The translations under genes and the position numbers were made by a program. From contig PAWP01000070.1 in NCBI GenBank assembly GCA_002714125.1, forward strand, positions 48,298 through 71,433: a DNA stretch of 23,136 nt, read 5' to 3'. The notes beneath the pieces were generated by a model. That model ran no database searches and was not told the DNA's origin. It was given only the letters and a program-made list of their open reading frames with translations. This document shows positions 7,873-15,605 of this stretch, piece by piece (within the stretch, counting starts at the first letter, position 1; each line of letters begins with the position of its first letter). Source of the DNA: Gammaproteobacteria bacterium (GTDB lineage: Bacteria > Pseudomonadota > Gammaproteobacteria > Pseudomonadales > Azotimanducaceae_A).

Positions 7873-8988
7873 TCAGGCAGGGCGGTGGTAGTAGGGTGCG
7901 CGTCGCGACTCGTCATAATCGAGGATCGTCAATCGCTCCATATACCGGCTGTAGGGCCAGAAGTCCGCGCTGGCGCTGTGCAGGACCGCCCGGTTGTCCC
8001 ACATGGCAATCGAACCTTCTTCCCAACTGAATCGGCAGGTGTATTCGAGGCGCCCTTCCTGGCGCTTCATCTCCGCCAGCATGGCGCGTTCTTCTGCCTC
8101 CGGCATGCCGTGTGATTCGTGCAGGCGTTTGACAAAACCCTGCTGTACATAGAGCAGCGTCTGGCCGGTTTCAGGGTGGGTGCGGGCAACCGGGTGCACC
8201 GATGAAGGTGTCGCGCCGTCCATCTGATGGATTACTGCGCCGACGTGCACTGCGGTCAGGTTTTCCGCCTTCTCCCGCGTCTCAGGGGTCAGGCCCTGCC
8301 ACATCGCATAACAGTCGCAGAAGCAGGTATCACCGCCGATTGAAGGTGACTCTCGACACATCAGGATTGAGCCCATGGGTGGTTTTTGCTGCCAGGTGGC
8401 GTCGGCGTGCCAGTTTGCCGCCGCTCCCGGCGCGTTTTCGTCGGCCATGATGGTGAGCATTTCGGGGACGTCAGGTACGTCTATGTTATGTCCGACCGAG
8501 GGTGTGTTGGGCTCATGGCCCTTTTCACCATAGCGGGCCTGGACCTCGCCAAACTTCTCTGCAAAGGCCTTCATCTGCAAAGGCGTCAGGTGCTGTTGCT
8601 CGCGGAAGCCAATCACTTTTCGGTCAAGCCAGAGATTGCGCAGGAACGCCACCATTTCATCGCTCAGGTCAGTGGCGAGATCGATGCCGTGCACGATCGT
8701 TCCAATGCTGGGTTGCAGAGGCTCCAGTTTCAGTTCGATACCGTTGATGGTGACGGGCTTGTACCAGGATTTCTGGATATAGCCCCGCACAAGGCCCTCA
8801 TCCTGGGCGCGGATGTCCATGGCCCGCTCTGAACGTGTGGTGGCATCTGGGCTGCGTGCTGCAGCGACTGCGCCCAGCGGATTTTGGCGCGAAACCGGGC
8901 GATTGAGTTTCTCCGCTTGTGCCTTCAGTTCGGTGTAAATCTGGTTCTTATCGAGTATGTTTTTGAAATCGCTTCTGGCTTCTGACAT
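7873..8988 (-). CDS. TauD/TfdA-family Fe(II)/2-oxoglutarate dioxygenase
   Basis: Predicted 371-residue dioxygenase that couples decarboxylation of 2-oxoglutarate to substrate hydroxylation. Iron ligands are H194 and D196 (NWHADATW) and H337 (RAVLHSAS). The 2-oxoglutarate arginines are R348 and R352, 11 and 15 residues after the distal histidine as in TauD. The typical block HPVARTHPETGQTLLYV is present. TauD is about 283 residues; this protein has an additional hydrophilic N-terminal segment of about 75 residues of unknown role. The ATG at 8988 follows GAAGGA at a suitable distance. It is transcribed away from the alcohol dehydrogenase gene, with 405 bp between them. The substrate cannot be assigned: the family covers taurine, alkyl sulfates, herbicides and amines. 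Confidence 0.92.
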   Translation of the reverse strand: MSEARSDFKNILDKNQIYTELKAQAEKLNRPVSRQNPLGAVAAARSPDATTRSERAMDIRAQDEGLVRGYIQKSWYKPVTINGIELKLEPLQPSIGTIVHGIDLATDLSDEMVAFLRNLWLDRKVIGFREQQHLTPLQMKAFAEKFGEVQARYGEKGHEPNTPSVGHNIDVPDVPEMLTIMADENAPGAAANWHADATWQQKPPMGSILMCRESPSIGGDTCFCDCYAMWQGLTPETREKAENLTAVHVGAVIHQMDGATPSSVHPVARTHPETGQTLLYVQQGFVKRLHESHGMPEAEERAMLAEMKRQEGRLEYTCRFSWEEGSIAMWDNRAVLHSASADFWPYSRYMERLTILDYDESRRAPYYHRPA

Positions 8989-9393
8989 CTCTTTTCCTTC
9001 TTCTCGTTCGCGCTGCTGGACTCTTTTAGCGCAACCACGCCCTCGGCGCCAATCGTGCCCTACCACTTTTTTGACAGGGGCGTTGCTCAGCAGCCGTCGT
9101 ACGGTGGGTCGCACTGCTCTTGTAACGTTGGGGCTTCTCCAAGATCCCGACCCGATGTCCTGCAAAGAACTCCTTAGAAGATGTTGCGACGATATTCATA
9201 AGAAGCCGTCGTGGATCCATCGAGCGCCAACACTTTGAATCCGTGGTACATCTTCATGTACAAGCGCCAGTTTTTCCACAATCAGTATCTGCCGGGCTTC
9301 AACTATTCTTGCTTCAGCGTCCGACCGTGACCCAATGGAGAAGAACTTCCACTTCAGCTAGTCTTTCTCTGGCACACTCCGGAGGGTAAAGAC
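8989..9393. promoter_or_regulatory. Divergent intergenic region with an inverted repeat (9246-9261)
   Basis: This 405-bp spacer must carry the promoters of both the TauD-like gene (minus) and the dehydrogenase (plus). It contains the perfect repeat GTACAT-CTTC-ATGTAC (9246-9261), about 130 bp upstream of the dehydrogenase, shaped like a binding site for a dimeric regulator. No regulator gene is in the window, so the assignment is a guess. Confidence 0.35.
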
Positions 9394-10455
9394 ATGGCTA
9401 CAAACACAACCATTGCTGCCGTACAGACCGCCTTTGAAGAACCGCTGGTGGTGGACGAACTGCAGTTACCCGATCCCAGGCCTGATCAGGTGCGCGTGAA
9501 GCTGCTCTCAAGTGGGGTATGCCATTCCCAGCTCCACCAGATGCACAACCCGGACGGCCCACGTCCTGGACTTCTCGGCCATGAGGGTACTGGCATTGTT
9601 ACAGACGTTGGTTCTGGGGTGACCCATCTGGAGGAAGGGGACAAGTGCATCGTTACCTGGGTGCCGCGCACCAAAGTTGATCGTGCGCTGATGGCCCAAC
9701 CAACGGGCGCAACCTTCCGCGGTGAACCCGCGCTGGGCGCCGTGTACACCTGGAGTAATGATGTCCTCACCAGCGGGTCGCTGGTGGTCCCGATTCCCGA
9801 TGATCATCCGGACGACGTCAGTTGCATTGTGGGCTGCGCGGTGCTGACCGGGGCAGGTGCTGTACTCAATACCGCAAAGGTCCGTGCGGGTGAGTCGGTT
9901 GCCGTGTTTGGTGTCGGCGGGGTAGGGCTTTGTGCGATTCAGGCTGCTGCGCTGGTGAGCGCTTACCCGATTATCGCGGTCGATTTGAGCGAGGATAAGC
10001 TAGAGTTTGCGAGAAGTTTCGGGGCTACCCACACGGTCAATGCGGGCGGCAACACTGATCCCGTCGAGGAGATCAAAGCGATCACCAACGGCGGGGTCGA
10101 TTATGCATTTGATGCTATTGGTGTGCGTCAGACCGCGGAACAGATCCTGCCTGCCACTCGCGCCGGCAGTTCCGGTGCGGGCAACGAAGGGGGTACGGCG
10201 GTCTTGATCGGCATTCCGCCCAAGGAGATTACGTTGGACCCGCGTATGTTCATGATGACCCACCGTCAGTATCGCGGCAGTCTGGGCGCGACCTACCCTG
10301 ACACCGATTTCCCGATGTTTCTGCGCTGGCACAAAGAAGGAAAGTTCCCGCTCGACAAGCTGATTACGCGGCGCTACAAACTTAAAGACATCAACGACGC
10401 ATGTAACGATCTCCACGGGGGCAAGATTCTGGGCCGCGCGATCTTGGAATATTGA
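9394..10455 (+). CDS. Zinc-type alcohol dehydrogenase (MDR) lacking the structural zinc site
   Basis: A 353-residue medium-chain dehydrogenase expected to oxidise alcohols, or hydroxy adducts, with NAD. Catalytic zinc ligands are visible: C43 (GVCHSQ), H63 with E64 (GHEGTG) and C148 (VGCAVLTGAG). The nucleotide site GVGGVG is at 173-178, followed by an acidic residue (IAVDLSEDK) favouring NAD. The sequence otherwise resembles class I/III alcohol dehydrogenases, but the lobe that normally carries four structural-zinc cysteines (about residues 90-120) has none. GGAGGG lies 10 bp before the ATG. It faces away from the TauD-like gene and may belong to the same pathway. Confidence 0.92.
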   Translation: MATNTTIAAVQTAFEEPLVVDELQLPDPRPDQVRVKLLSSGVCHSQLHQMHNPDGPRPGLLGHEGTGIVTDVGSGVTHLEEGDKCIVTWVPRTKVDRALMAQPTGATFRGEPALGAVYTWSNDVLTSGSLVVPIPDDHPDDVSCIVGCAVLTGAGAVLNTAKVRAGESVAVFGVGGVGLCAIQAAALVSAYPIIAVDLSEDKLEFARSFGATHTVNAGGNTDPVEEIKAITNGGVDYAFDAIGVRQTAEQILPATRAGSSGAGNEGGTAVLIGIPPKEITLDPRMFMMTHRQYRGSLGATYPDTDFPMFLRWHKEGKFPLDKLITRRYKLKDINDACNDLHGGKILGRAILEY

Positions 10456-10649
10456 TCTGATACTCCGTTAGTTCTGGGGGGTAGAACTATGACGTCAAAT
10501 CGTTTTGTGGCTGCGAGCGGCGCAGTTCTGCTGATTCGTTTGGTCGGCAAGAGGCCATAGTTGGGTGAGCCGCGCCTAACGCCTAGCCCGGAGTTTGGCC
10601 TTCTTGTAACGCCACTCGACCTTTGGCGCCAGGTAGCTCCGGCGGCGAA

Positions 10650-10890
10650 ACTGTCACCTCTGGCGATTGCCGCGTTGTTGAAAAACAGGTTGATGTGGCC
10701 GCAGTCATGTTGGCTAACCTAGTCTCGAAACCATCACGATGGCTGCTTCACCGACTACATCACAGAGGTGCGCCGTTGCCCGTGTGCCTTGTGCTTCCCT
10801 GGCTTCGCATTGAGCTTCCGACTCGGTGAGATTGCGCTCGATCGCGTCGCACATGGCACGGTCACAGCCTTCGGCGGCAAGCTGTGCCTC
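10650..10890 (-). pseudogene. Short-chain dehydrogenase, decayed N-terminal half
   Basis: Minus-strand reading from about 10884 gives QLAAEGCDRAMCDAIERN, then HLCDVVGEAA, the usual SDR order of helix, second strand and C/D-V motif. After a stop the hallmark NLFFNNAAIAR (equivalent to V-x-N-N-A-G) appears in a shifted frame at about 10656-10688. The TGxxxGxG motif and the YxxxK catalytic half are absent. The remnant abuts the symporter stop codon on the same strand, so it was probably the next gene of that transcript. Confidence 0.75.
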
Positions 10891-10905
10891 TCAGCCGGTA
10901 GTGCT

Positions 10906-12480
10906 CTACGACTTACCAAACATTGCGAACACATGCTCGTCCGGCAATTTCCGTGTCAGCTTTGAGACGATGATAGTTGCAGTGACCGATACAAACTCTC
11001 CCATCGCAGCGCACGAGAATGGATTCGGTCCCTCCCCATGAAGGAAGTGCACAATTGTCTGCAACAAACCCTCGGGCTGGCCTATGACACCAAACCAGCC
11101 AGGATCGATCTGCTGAGTGTGCAGAATCAGGAATGTGCAAAAGCCTGTAATCAGGCCTGCATAGGCGCCTTTGGCCGTTACGCCCTTCCACAGGGCACCT
11201 ACCACAAGCGGGCCGGCGAACGCAGCCATCATCCCGCCGGTGCCGATCCACACGATCAGCGAGATGTTCTTCTCGATCAGCGCCCAGGCCATGGCCATAC
11301 AGATGAGTAGCACGCCGACTGTAGCTATACGGCTGATGTTCAGGACGCGTTTGTCGAGTTCCTCTTCGGAGATGCCCGGGTTGAATTTGGGTACCCAGGT
11401 CCGGCGGTATAGGTCATTCGCGATGATCTGAGAGGACGAGACAACGAGGCCGTCGGCAGTGCTCATGATGGCTGCCAGTACGCCTGCGCCGATTAGCGCG
11501 GCAAACCAGGTTGGGAATAGTTCGATAAAGAGTTTTGGCAGGGACTCGTTCGGATTGTTACCGGCCAGGAGTAGTAGGTCGCCAAAGTGCGCTCTTGCCA
11601 GAAGGCCGGCAAGGCCCATCATGGCTAGCGTTAGACCAATTATGAAAGCAAGTTTCACAAACGTCATCTGTTGGCTTGTGTCCTTGAGGGCCCAAAGTTT
11701 GTTGCCAAGGTGCGGCAGCAGCCCGAGTGGGATGTGTGCAAACAGCACTGCGACAATTGACCACCAGGTGTGGGTCAGAGCGCTTGAGGGGTTGAGTGGT
11801 GTGACCAGGTTCTTGTCCTGCGCCTGGAGCTTGTCGACCATACCCCCGAAGCCGCCCTCGATGCCGAAGCCGGAAAGTGCAAGTGCTATCACCATGATTG
11901 CGACCAGCAACATCATGAAACCTTGGACGCCGTCCGTGAGGATATCGGCATGTGCGCCGCCAAGCACCACATAGATCAACAGTACGACGGTGGTGATGAT
12001 CAGAGCCCAGTGCGCAGGTAATCCAAGCATTATTTCAAACATGACAAGGCCGGAGACGAGTTGGCCGGCGAGATAAAAAAACAGAACCAGCGACAGCAAT
12101 GCGACAATTACCCGGATGCCATCCGACTGGTATCGGTCGCCCAGATATTCGGGGATGGACCGGTTACCAAAGCGGTTCCCGGAGGTAGCGATCAGCCGCA
12201 TGGATATGAGGATGCCGAAGTACACGCCAATCGGATAAAGGAAGTTGCCCCAGTTGGCGGCGAAGCCGATCTCGTAGGACAACCCAGGGCCACCGAGAAA
12301 TGTTGCGCCAGAGGCGGTTGAGGCTGCAAATGCCAGGGCAAGAAAGATTGGCCCATAGGAGCCCCGGGCGGTGGCAAAGTCGTCCGCGTGACGAATCTTG
12401 CGTTGGGCGTAAATGCCGAAACTCAGCATTACGCCGATGTAGAGCACGAGAAACAGCCAGGACCAGGCGACAAGTGACAT
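10906..12480 (-). CDS. Sodium:solute symporter (SSS family)
   Basis: A 524-residue integral membrane protein with about 13 predicted hydrophobic segments, beginning with WLFLVLYIGVMLSFGIYA. The run ASTASGATFLGGPGLSYEIG and the later AGVLAAIMSTADGLVVSSSQ are signatures of the SSS family (PutP, PanF and relatives), which import proline, pantothenate, sugars, carboxylates or other small solutes with Na+. AAGGAAG precedes the ATG at 12480. It is divergent from the PhyH-HEAT gene with only 84 bp between start codons, so the two are probably regulated together and the symporter may bring in a substrate of the neighbouring oxygenases. The solute cannot be told from sequence. Confidence 0.93.
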   Translation of the reverse strand: MSLVAWSWLFLVLYIGVMLSFGIYAQRKIRHADDFATARGSYGPIFLALAFAASTASGATFLGGPGLSYEIGFAANWGNFLYPIGVYFGILISMRLIATSGNRFGNRSIPEYLGDRYQSDGIRVIVALLSLVLFFYLAGQLVSGLVMFEIMLGLPAHWALIITTVVLLIYVVLGGAHADILTDGVQGFMMLLVAIMVIALALSGFGIEGGFGGMVDKLQAQDKNLVTPLNPSSALTHTWWSIVAVLFAHIPLGLLPHLGNKLWALKDTSQQMTFVKLAFIIGLTLAMMGLAGLLARAHFGDLLLLAGNNPNESLPKLFIELFPTWFAALIGAGVLAAIMSTADGLVVSSSQIIANDLYRRTWVPKFNPGISEEELDKRVLNISRIATVGVLLICMAMAWALIEKNISLIVWIGTGGMMAAFAGPLVVGALWKGVTAKGAYAGLITGFCTFLILHTQQIDPGWFGVIGQPEGLLQTIVHFLHGEGPNPFSCAAMGEFVSVTATIIVSKLTRKLPDEHVFAMFGKS

Positions 12481-12564
12481 TGGTTTCTTCCTTTTTCTTT
12501 CCGGTCACCCTACGCAAATTGTGGCGCAAGGCAAAGTACCCGCTGGCGGCGTTATGATCTACGA

Positions 12565-14091
12565 ATGAATGATCCAAAGCTCCTTAATGACGAGACGGTA
12601 CGTGAGTTTATTGCGAACGGTTTCATCAAACTCACCCCCGACGTCGACCCAGCGGCACATGCCGAGATCGATGCTTTGATTCGGTATTCCTTCGAACATG
12701 AGTCGCGCCTCGGCAATAACGTCGTATCTCGCATTCCGCGTATTCACGATGTGCTCCGCTGCCACGTGGTGGACGGCGCCCTGCGTTCGATCGCAGGCGA
12801 CAACTATTACTTTCACCCCCACCGGGCGATCCATCGCAGTACCCCCGTTGAAGACAAAACCGTTGCGCTGAGGCCTGATATCAACGGGCCGCGCATGGGC
12901 AAAGGCTCAAGCTCTGGTTCGGGGTGGCATGCCGACGCTCAGAGCCCGCTGTCCAGGGCACGCCACCACACGCCTCGATTCCTTATCGGTTTCTACTTCC
13001 CGCATGACACGCCACTAGCGATGGGGCCGACGCGAATGCAGGCAGGTAGCTATCTGTATTCGAACCCAGTAGAGCCACACGCAGTGGTGCTGCCCGATTT
13101 TGTCGAGGCAGGCACTTTTCTGCTGGTGCATTTCGACATGGTGCATGCGGGGTATCCGAATCTGGGTGACATAGACCGGATGATGGTGAAGTTTGTTTTC
13201 ACCCGTACCAGGTTCCCGACGGCGCCAACATGGCGCAATGAAGCCTTGGACTGGAGCCGGCCCAGTGGATGTCTGCCTGAGTTCGATATTCCTGATGCGT
13301 GGTCGTGGATCTGGAGTTGGATGCGCGGTGCGCCAAAATTTTCAGCTGGTAACGGCGCGGCCGCTGCACTTTGGGGGAAGGATCAGGTTGCGCGCCTTAA
13401 CGCAATCTATCAGTCGGATGTCCGTCTTGATGACCTTGTGCGCCACGCTGGGCGCTCCAAACATAAGCGCAAGCTAGCGAACGTCGACTACCCTCGCGAT
13501 GACGTGGATGGCTACCCGCGAGTCTGGAATGAGCGCGCGGTGGTGATGGAAGATGAAACCTATACTTTGGTTGCCCGCGGCAAGGTTGCTGAGTTGACCT
13601 CATTGCTGGCTCATGACGACCCGTGGATGCAAATCAATGCCGCATTTGGTGTGGGCGAACTTGGGGCAGAGGTGGTTGATGGGATCGCGCCGCTGCTTGC
13701 GAGCCCGCATCAGCAGGTTGTCCGTCAAAGTCTCGATGCTATTGGCTGTATTGGCCGGGGCATCGGACCGGCACTTGATGGTATTGAAAGCTTGCTGACC
13801 AGGTCGAACCCTGCTTGGCAAGAACCGCAGGTGGGTCGTGGCTGGCATGGCGAGGATCAGGTCCGACTCAATGCGGTGTTTGCACTTCTGAGCGCGGTTA
13901 ATGACCCCGAGGACATCGACCGTATCGAAACGATCCTCGAAGCATCACTCAATGATCCCTGTGGCTACGTTGGCGCAGTGGCAAGTGAGGCGTTGGTGCG
14001 GATCGGTTCAAAAAGGTCGATGGCAACAGCGGTGCGCTATCTCTCGGACCGGCGCTGGGACGAATCGCTGCGGCACATGAAGCCCTATTAG
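12565..14091 (+). CDS. Phytanoyl-CoA dioxygenase (PhyH)-like protein fused to HEAT repeats
   Basis: A 508-residue two-part protein. Residues about 10-220 form a PhyH-type Fe(II)/2-oxoglutarate oxygenase: iron ligands H122 and D124 (GWHADAQ) and H194 (MVHAGYPN), with R205 positioned for 2-oxoglutarate. Residues about 220-335 form a tryptophan-rich linker region (AWSWIWSWMRG). Residues about 335-495 contain alpha-helical HEAT-like repeats (for example DDPWMQINAAFGVGELG, HQQVVRQSLDAIGCIG and GYVGAVASEALVRIGS), normally protein-binding scaffolds. PhyH enzymes alone are about 250-350 residues. The ATG at 12565 sits without a strong ribosome site, possibly on a leaderless or weakly translated message. 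The substrate and partner are unknown. Confidence 0.88.
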   Translation: MNDPKLLNDETVREFIANGFIKLTPDVDPAAHAEIDALIRYSFEHESRLGNNVVSRIPRIHDVLRCHVVDGALRSIAGDNYYFHPHRAIHRSTPVEDKTVALRPDINGPRMGKGSSSGSGWHADAQSPLSRARHHTPRFLIGFYFPHDTPLAMGPTRMQAGSYLYSNPVEPHAVVLPDFVEAGTFLLVHFDMVHAGYPNLGDIDRMMVKFVFTRTRFPTAPTWRNEALDWSRPSGCLPEFDIPDAWSWIWSWMRGAPKFSAGNGAAAALWGKDQVARLNAIYQSDVRLDDLVRHAGRSKHKRKLANVDYPRDDVDGYPRVWNERAVVMEDETYTLVARGKVAELTSLLAHDDPWMQINAAFGVGELGAEVVDGIAPLLASPHQQVVRQSLDAIGCIGRGIGPALDGIESLLTRSNPAWQEPQVGRGWHGEDQVRLNAVFALLSAVNDPEDIDRIETILEASLNDPCGYVGAVASEALVRIGSKRSMATAVRYLSDRRWDESLRHMKPY

Positions 14092-14213
14092 GAAGCCGCC
14101 TTTTTTGTTGGCGCACTTTCGGCTTCGACGAGCGCGAACTTTGCAGTCATGTTGCTACATTGGTCTACTCGATGCTCCTGCTCTCGTTGGTTGAACACGC
14201 GTCATAATCTCAG

Positions 14214-14565
14214 TTAAGCAGAGGGGTTAGAGCCTTCACAAACCGCCATATAGACTGAGTTGCTGTCCGCGATGGTGGCGACAAACGTTACGTCAACACA
14301 TTTGCGTTTTTCGACCGTCGTGGCGAGGTCGGGCGGCTCCAGGGTCTTGGGTCTGGTGGAGGTTGCCGTACTACAGCTCATCGGTACCAGAGTCAGGCAT
14401 GGGTATTCGCATGCCGCGCCAGTAGCCGCGATCTTTATTCAGAAGTCGGCTGCTGACGGCCGGGCAGATTAGCGTGTCGATTTACACGATGTGGTCATGC
14501 CCGGTGTTGATTGACGCGCAGCCAAAAGTCAAGATGATCATTAGGGTCACTATGGCTCTTAACAT
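14214..14565 (-). pseudogene. Small lipoprotein gene, broken
   Basis: From ATG 14565 (GAGG just upstream) the minus strand encodes MLRAIVTLMIILTFGCASIN, a signal peptide with a lipobox (TFGC), but stops after 27 residues at 14482. A different frame then carries coding-like sequence ending at 14214, including EKRKCVDVTFVATIADSNSV. The simplest reading is one envelope lipoprotein split by a stop and frameshift; two unrelated short genes are possible. It lies 69 bp downstream of the intact lipoprotein gene on the same strand. Confidence 0.5.
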
Positions 14566-14634
14566 TGCCTCGTTTCCTTTCCGCGATCGGACGAAAACCC
14601 ACTTGCCTGAGCAGGATTGGCGATGCAACTGAGG

Positions 14635-15087
14635 CTACGTCTTGAGTTCTCTCTCAATAGCTTTGAACACCTGGGTCGCGCCCACTTCCGCAACGTCACC
14701 AAGCGAGCAGGGTCGGTCGTGGTTGTCGAACAAAACCGTGACCCGGGAGCCAGCTGCCTCGGGCACCACATAGACAGCCATTGTCACCCGATGACTACCG
14801 TCGCAGAGATAACGACCGGATGCAACTAACGGATTGTCTGAGTCGCCAGCCGTGTACCCCAGTTCAGCCAGGGCCGAGCGGGCGGCCTGTAGAATCTGAG
14901 CGGGAGGTTGGGTTATGGATCTTGCGGCAACCCCTTGGCCTTGTGAGCCCGAAACTACCTGGCGACCGGGGTTAGGCCCATAAAGACCTGAAGTGTCTAG
15001 CGGCGGGGAACCGGCACAACCGATCAGTACGGCCATTGATACAACTACAACAACTATTCCTGAAAACAACCGGGTGATACATTTCAT
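14635..15087 (-). CDS. Small lipoprotein, function unknown
   Basis: A 150-residue predicted outer- or inner-membrane lipoprotein. The first 23 residues form a lipoprotein signal peptide with a hydrophobic run (GIVVVVVSMAVLIG) ending in the lipobox LIGC; C24 would be lipidated. The mature part starts with a Gly/Ser/Pro-rich linker, followed by a compact domain (QILQAARSALAELGYTAGDSDN, then beta-rich sequence to ERELKT) with two further cysteines (LCDG and RPCS) that may form a disulfide. GAGGTG stands 7 bp before the ATG. I do not recognise the family. Confidence 0.75.
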   Translation of the reverse strand: MKCITRLFSGIVVVVVSMAVLIGCAGSPPLDTSGLYGPNPGRQVVSGSQGQGVAARSITQPPAQILQAARSALAELGYTAGDSDNPLVASGRYLCDGSHRVTMAVYVVPEAAGSRVTVLFDNHDRPCSLGDVAEVGATQVFKAIERELKT

Positions 15088-15120
15088 TGACGCACCTCAT
15101 TTGTTTGGCTTGGTAAGGAA

Positions 15121-15229
15121 CCTGAAAACAGGCCCAACGTTGTCGCTTGTTGGGGAAACTCCACTGGGTTCTGTCACCAATTGAACACTTGTACGACTGG
15201 AGTGCAAGCCATTTAGCTTGCGCTTTTTT
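15121..15229 (+). ncRNA. Candidate small RNA with three hairpins
   Basis: Three consecutive hairpins lie on the plus strand with no protein gene: CCTG-AAAA-CAGG (15121-15132), CCCAAC-10 nt-GTTGGG (15133-15154) and the terminator stem ending at 15229. The layout of stable hairpins ending in a T-run is typical of bacterial small RNAs. The 5' end and promoter are not clear. It could instead be a leftover terminator from a lost gene. Confidence 0.3.
15201..15229 (+). terminator. Rho-independent terminator
   Basis: AGTGCAAGC (15201-15209) pairs with GCTTGCGCT (15216-15224) around CATTTA, with one G-T pair, and runs into TTTTTT (15224-15229). The T-run follows on the plus strand only, so it ends plus-strand transcription. 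No intact plus-strand gene lies in the preceding 1.1 kb. Confidence 0.7.
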
Positions 15230-15276
15230 GCGCGGAAGGGTCAGAGTCAAGGCAAGACGCGGGTTGGAGGCAGCTG

Positions 15277-15339
15277 ATGAGTTATCTGGATACTGAGGCA
15301 GATGAACGCTACTCGAAGACCTTAGAGAGTATTTCTTGA
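15277..15339 (+). pseudogene. Very short frame with a strong ribosome site, perhaps a gene remnant
   Basis: TGGAGG stands 6 bp before the ATG at 15277, which encodes MSYLDTEADERYSKTLESIS and then stops. A one-base shift at the stop continues as LNANDIFKGIGGERLGGVEW until 15420, and another coding-like stretch (VPFELRDPDRFSKARAVLDLL) follows from 15423. This suggests a decayed plus-strand gene of unknown family. The rest of 15340-15605 holds nothing else I recognise. Confidence 0.3.
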
Positions 15340-15605
15340 ATGCTAACGATATATTTAAGGGGATAGGTGGCGAGCGTCTGGGCGGGGTTGAGTGGCGCAG
15401 GGAAGCTGGATCGAGGTAGGGCGTGCCCTTTGAGTTGAGGGATCCAGACAGATTCAGCAAAGCACGCGCGGTGCTCGATTTGTTGGCGTGTAGGCGCTCG
15501 CGTCGACGGCGACCTGGCAATTCGGCTCAGCGCTGCCGGCTGATTCAAAGCGATTGGGATAGCTATGATGAGCTTGAGCCTCTCTGCTCATCACACGGGG
15601 CGGTT

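Noticed and set aside
14092..14126. GAAGCCG/CGGCTTC repeat after the PhyH-HEAT gene as a terminator
   Set aside because: The loop is 21 nt and its T-run lies inside the loop rather than after the stem.
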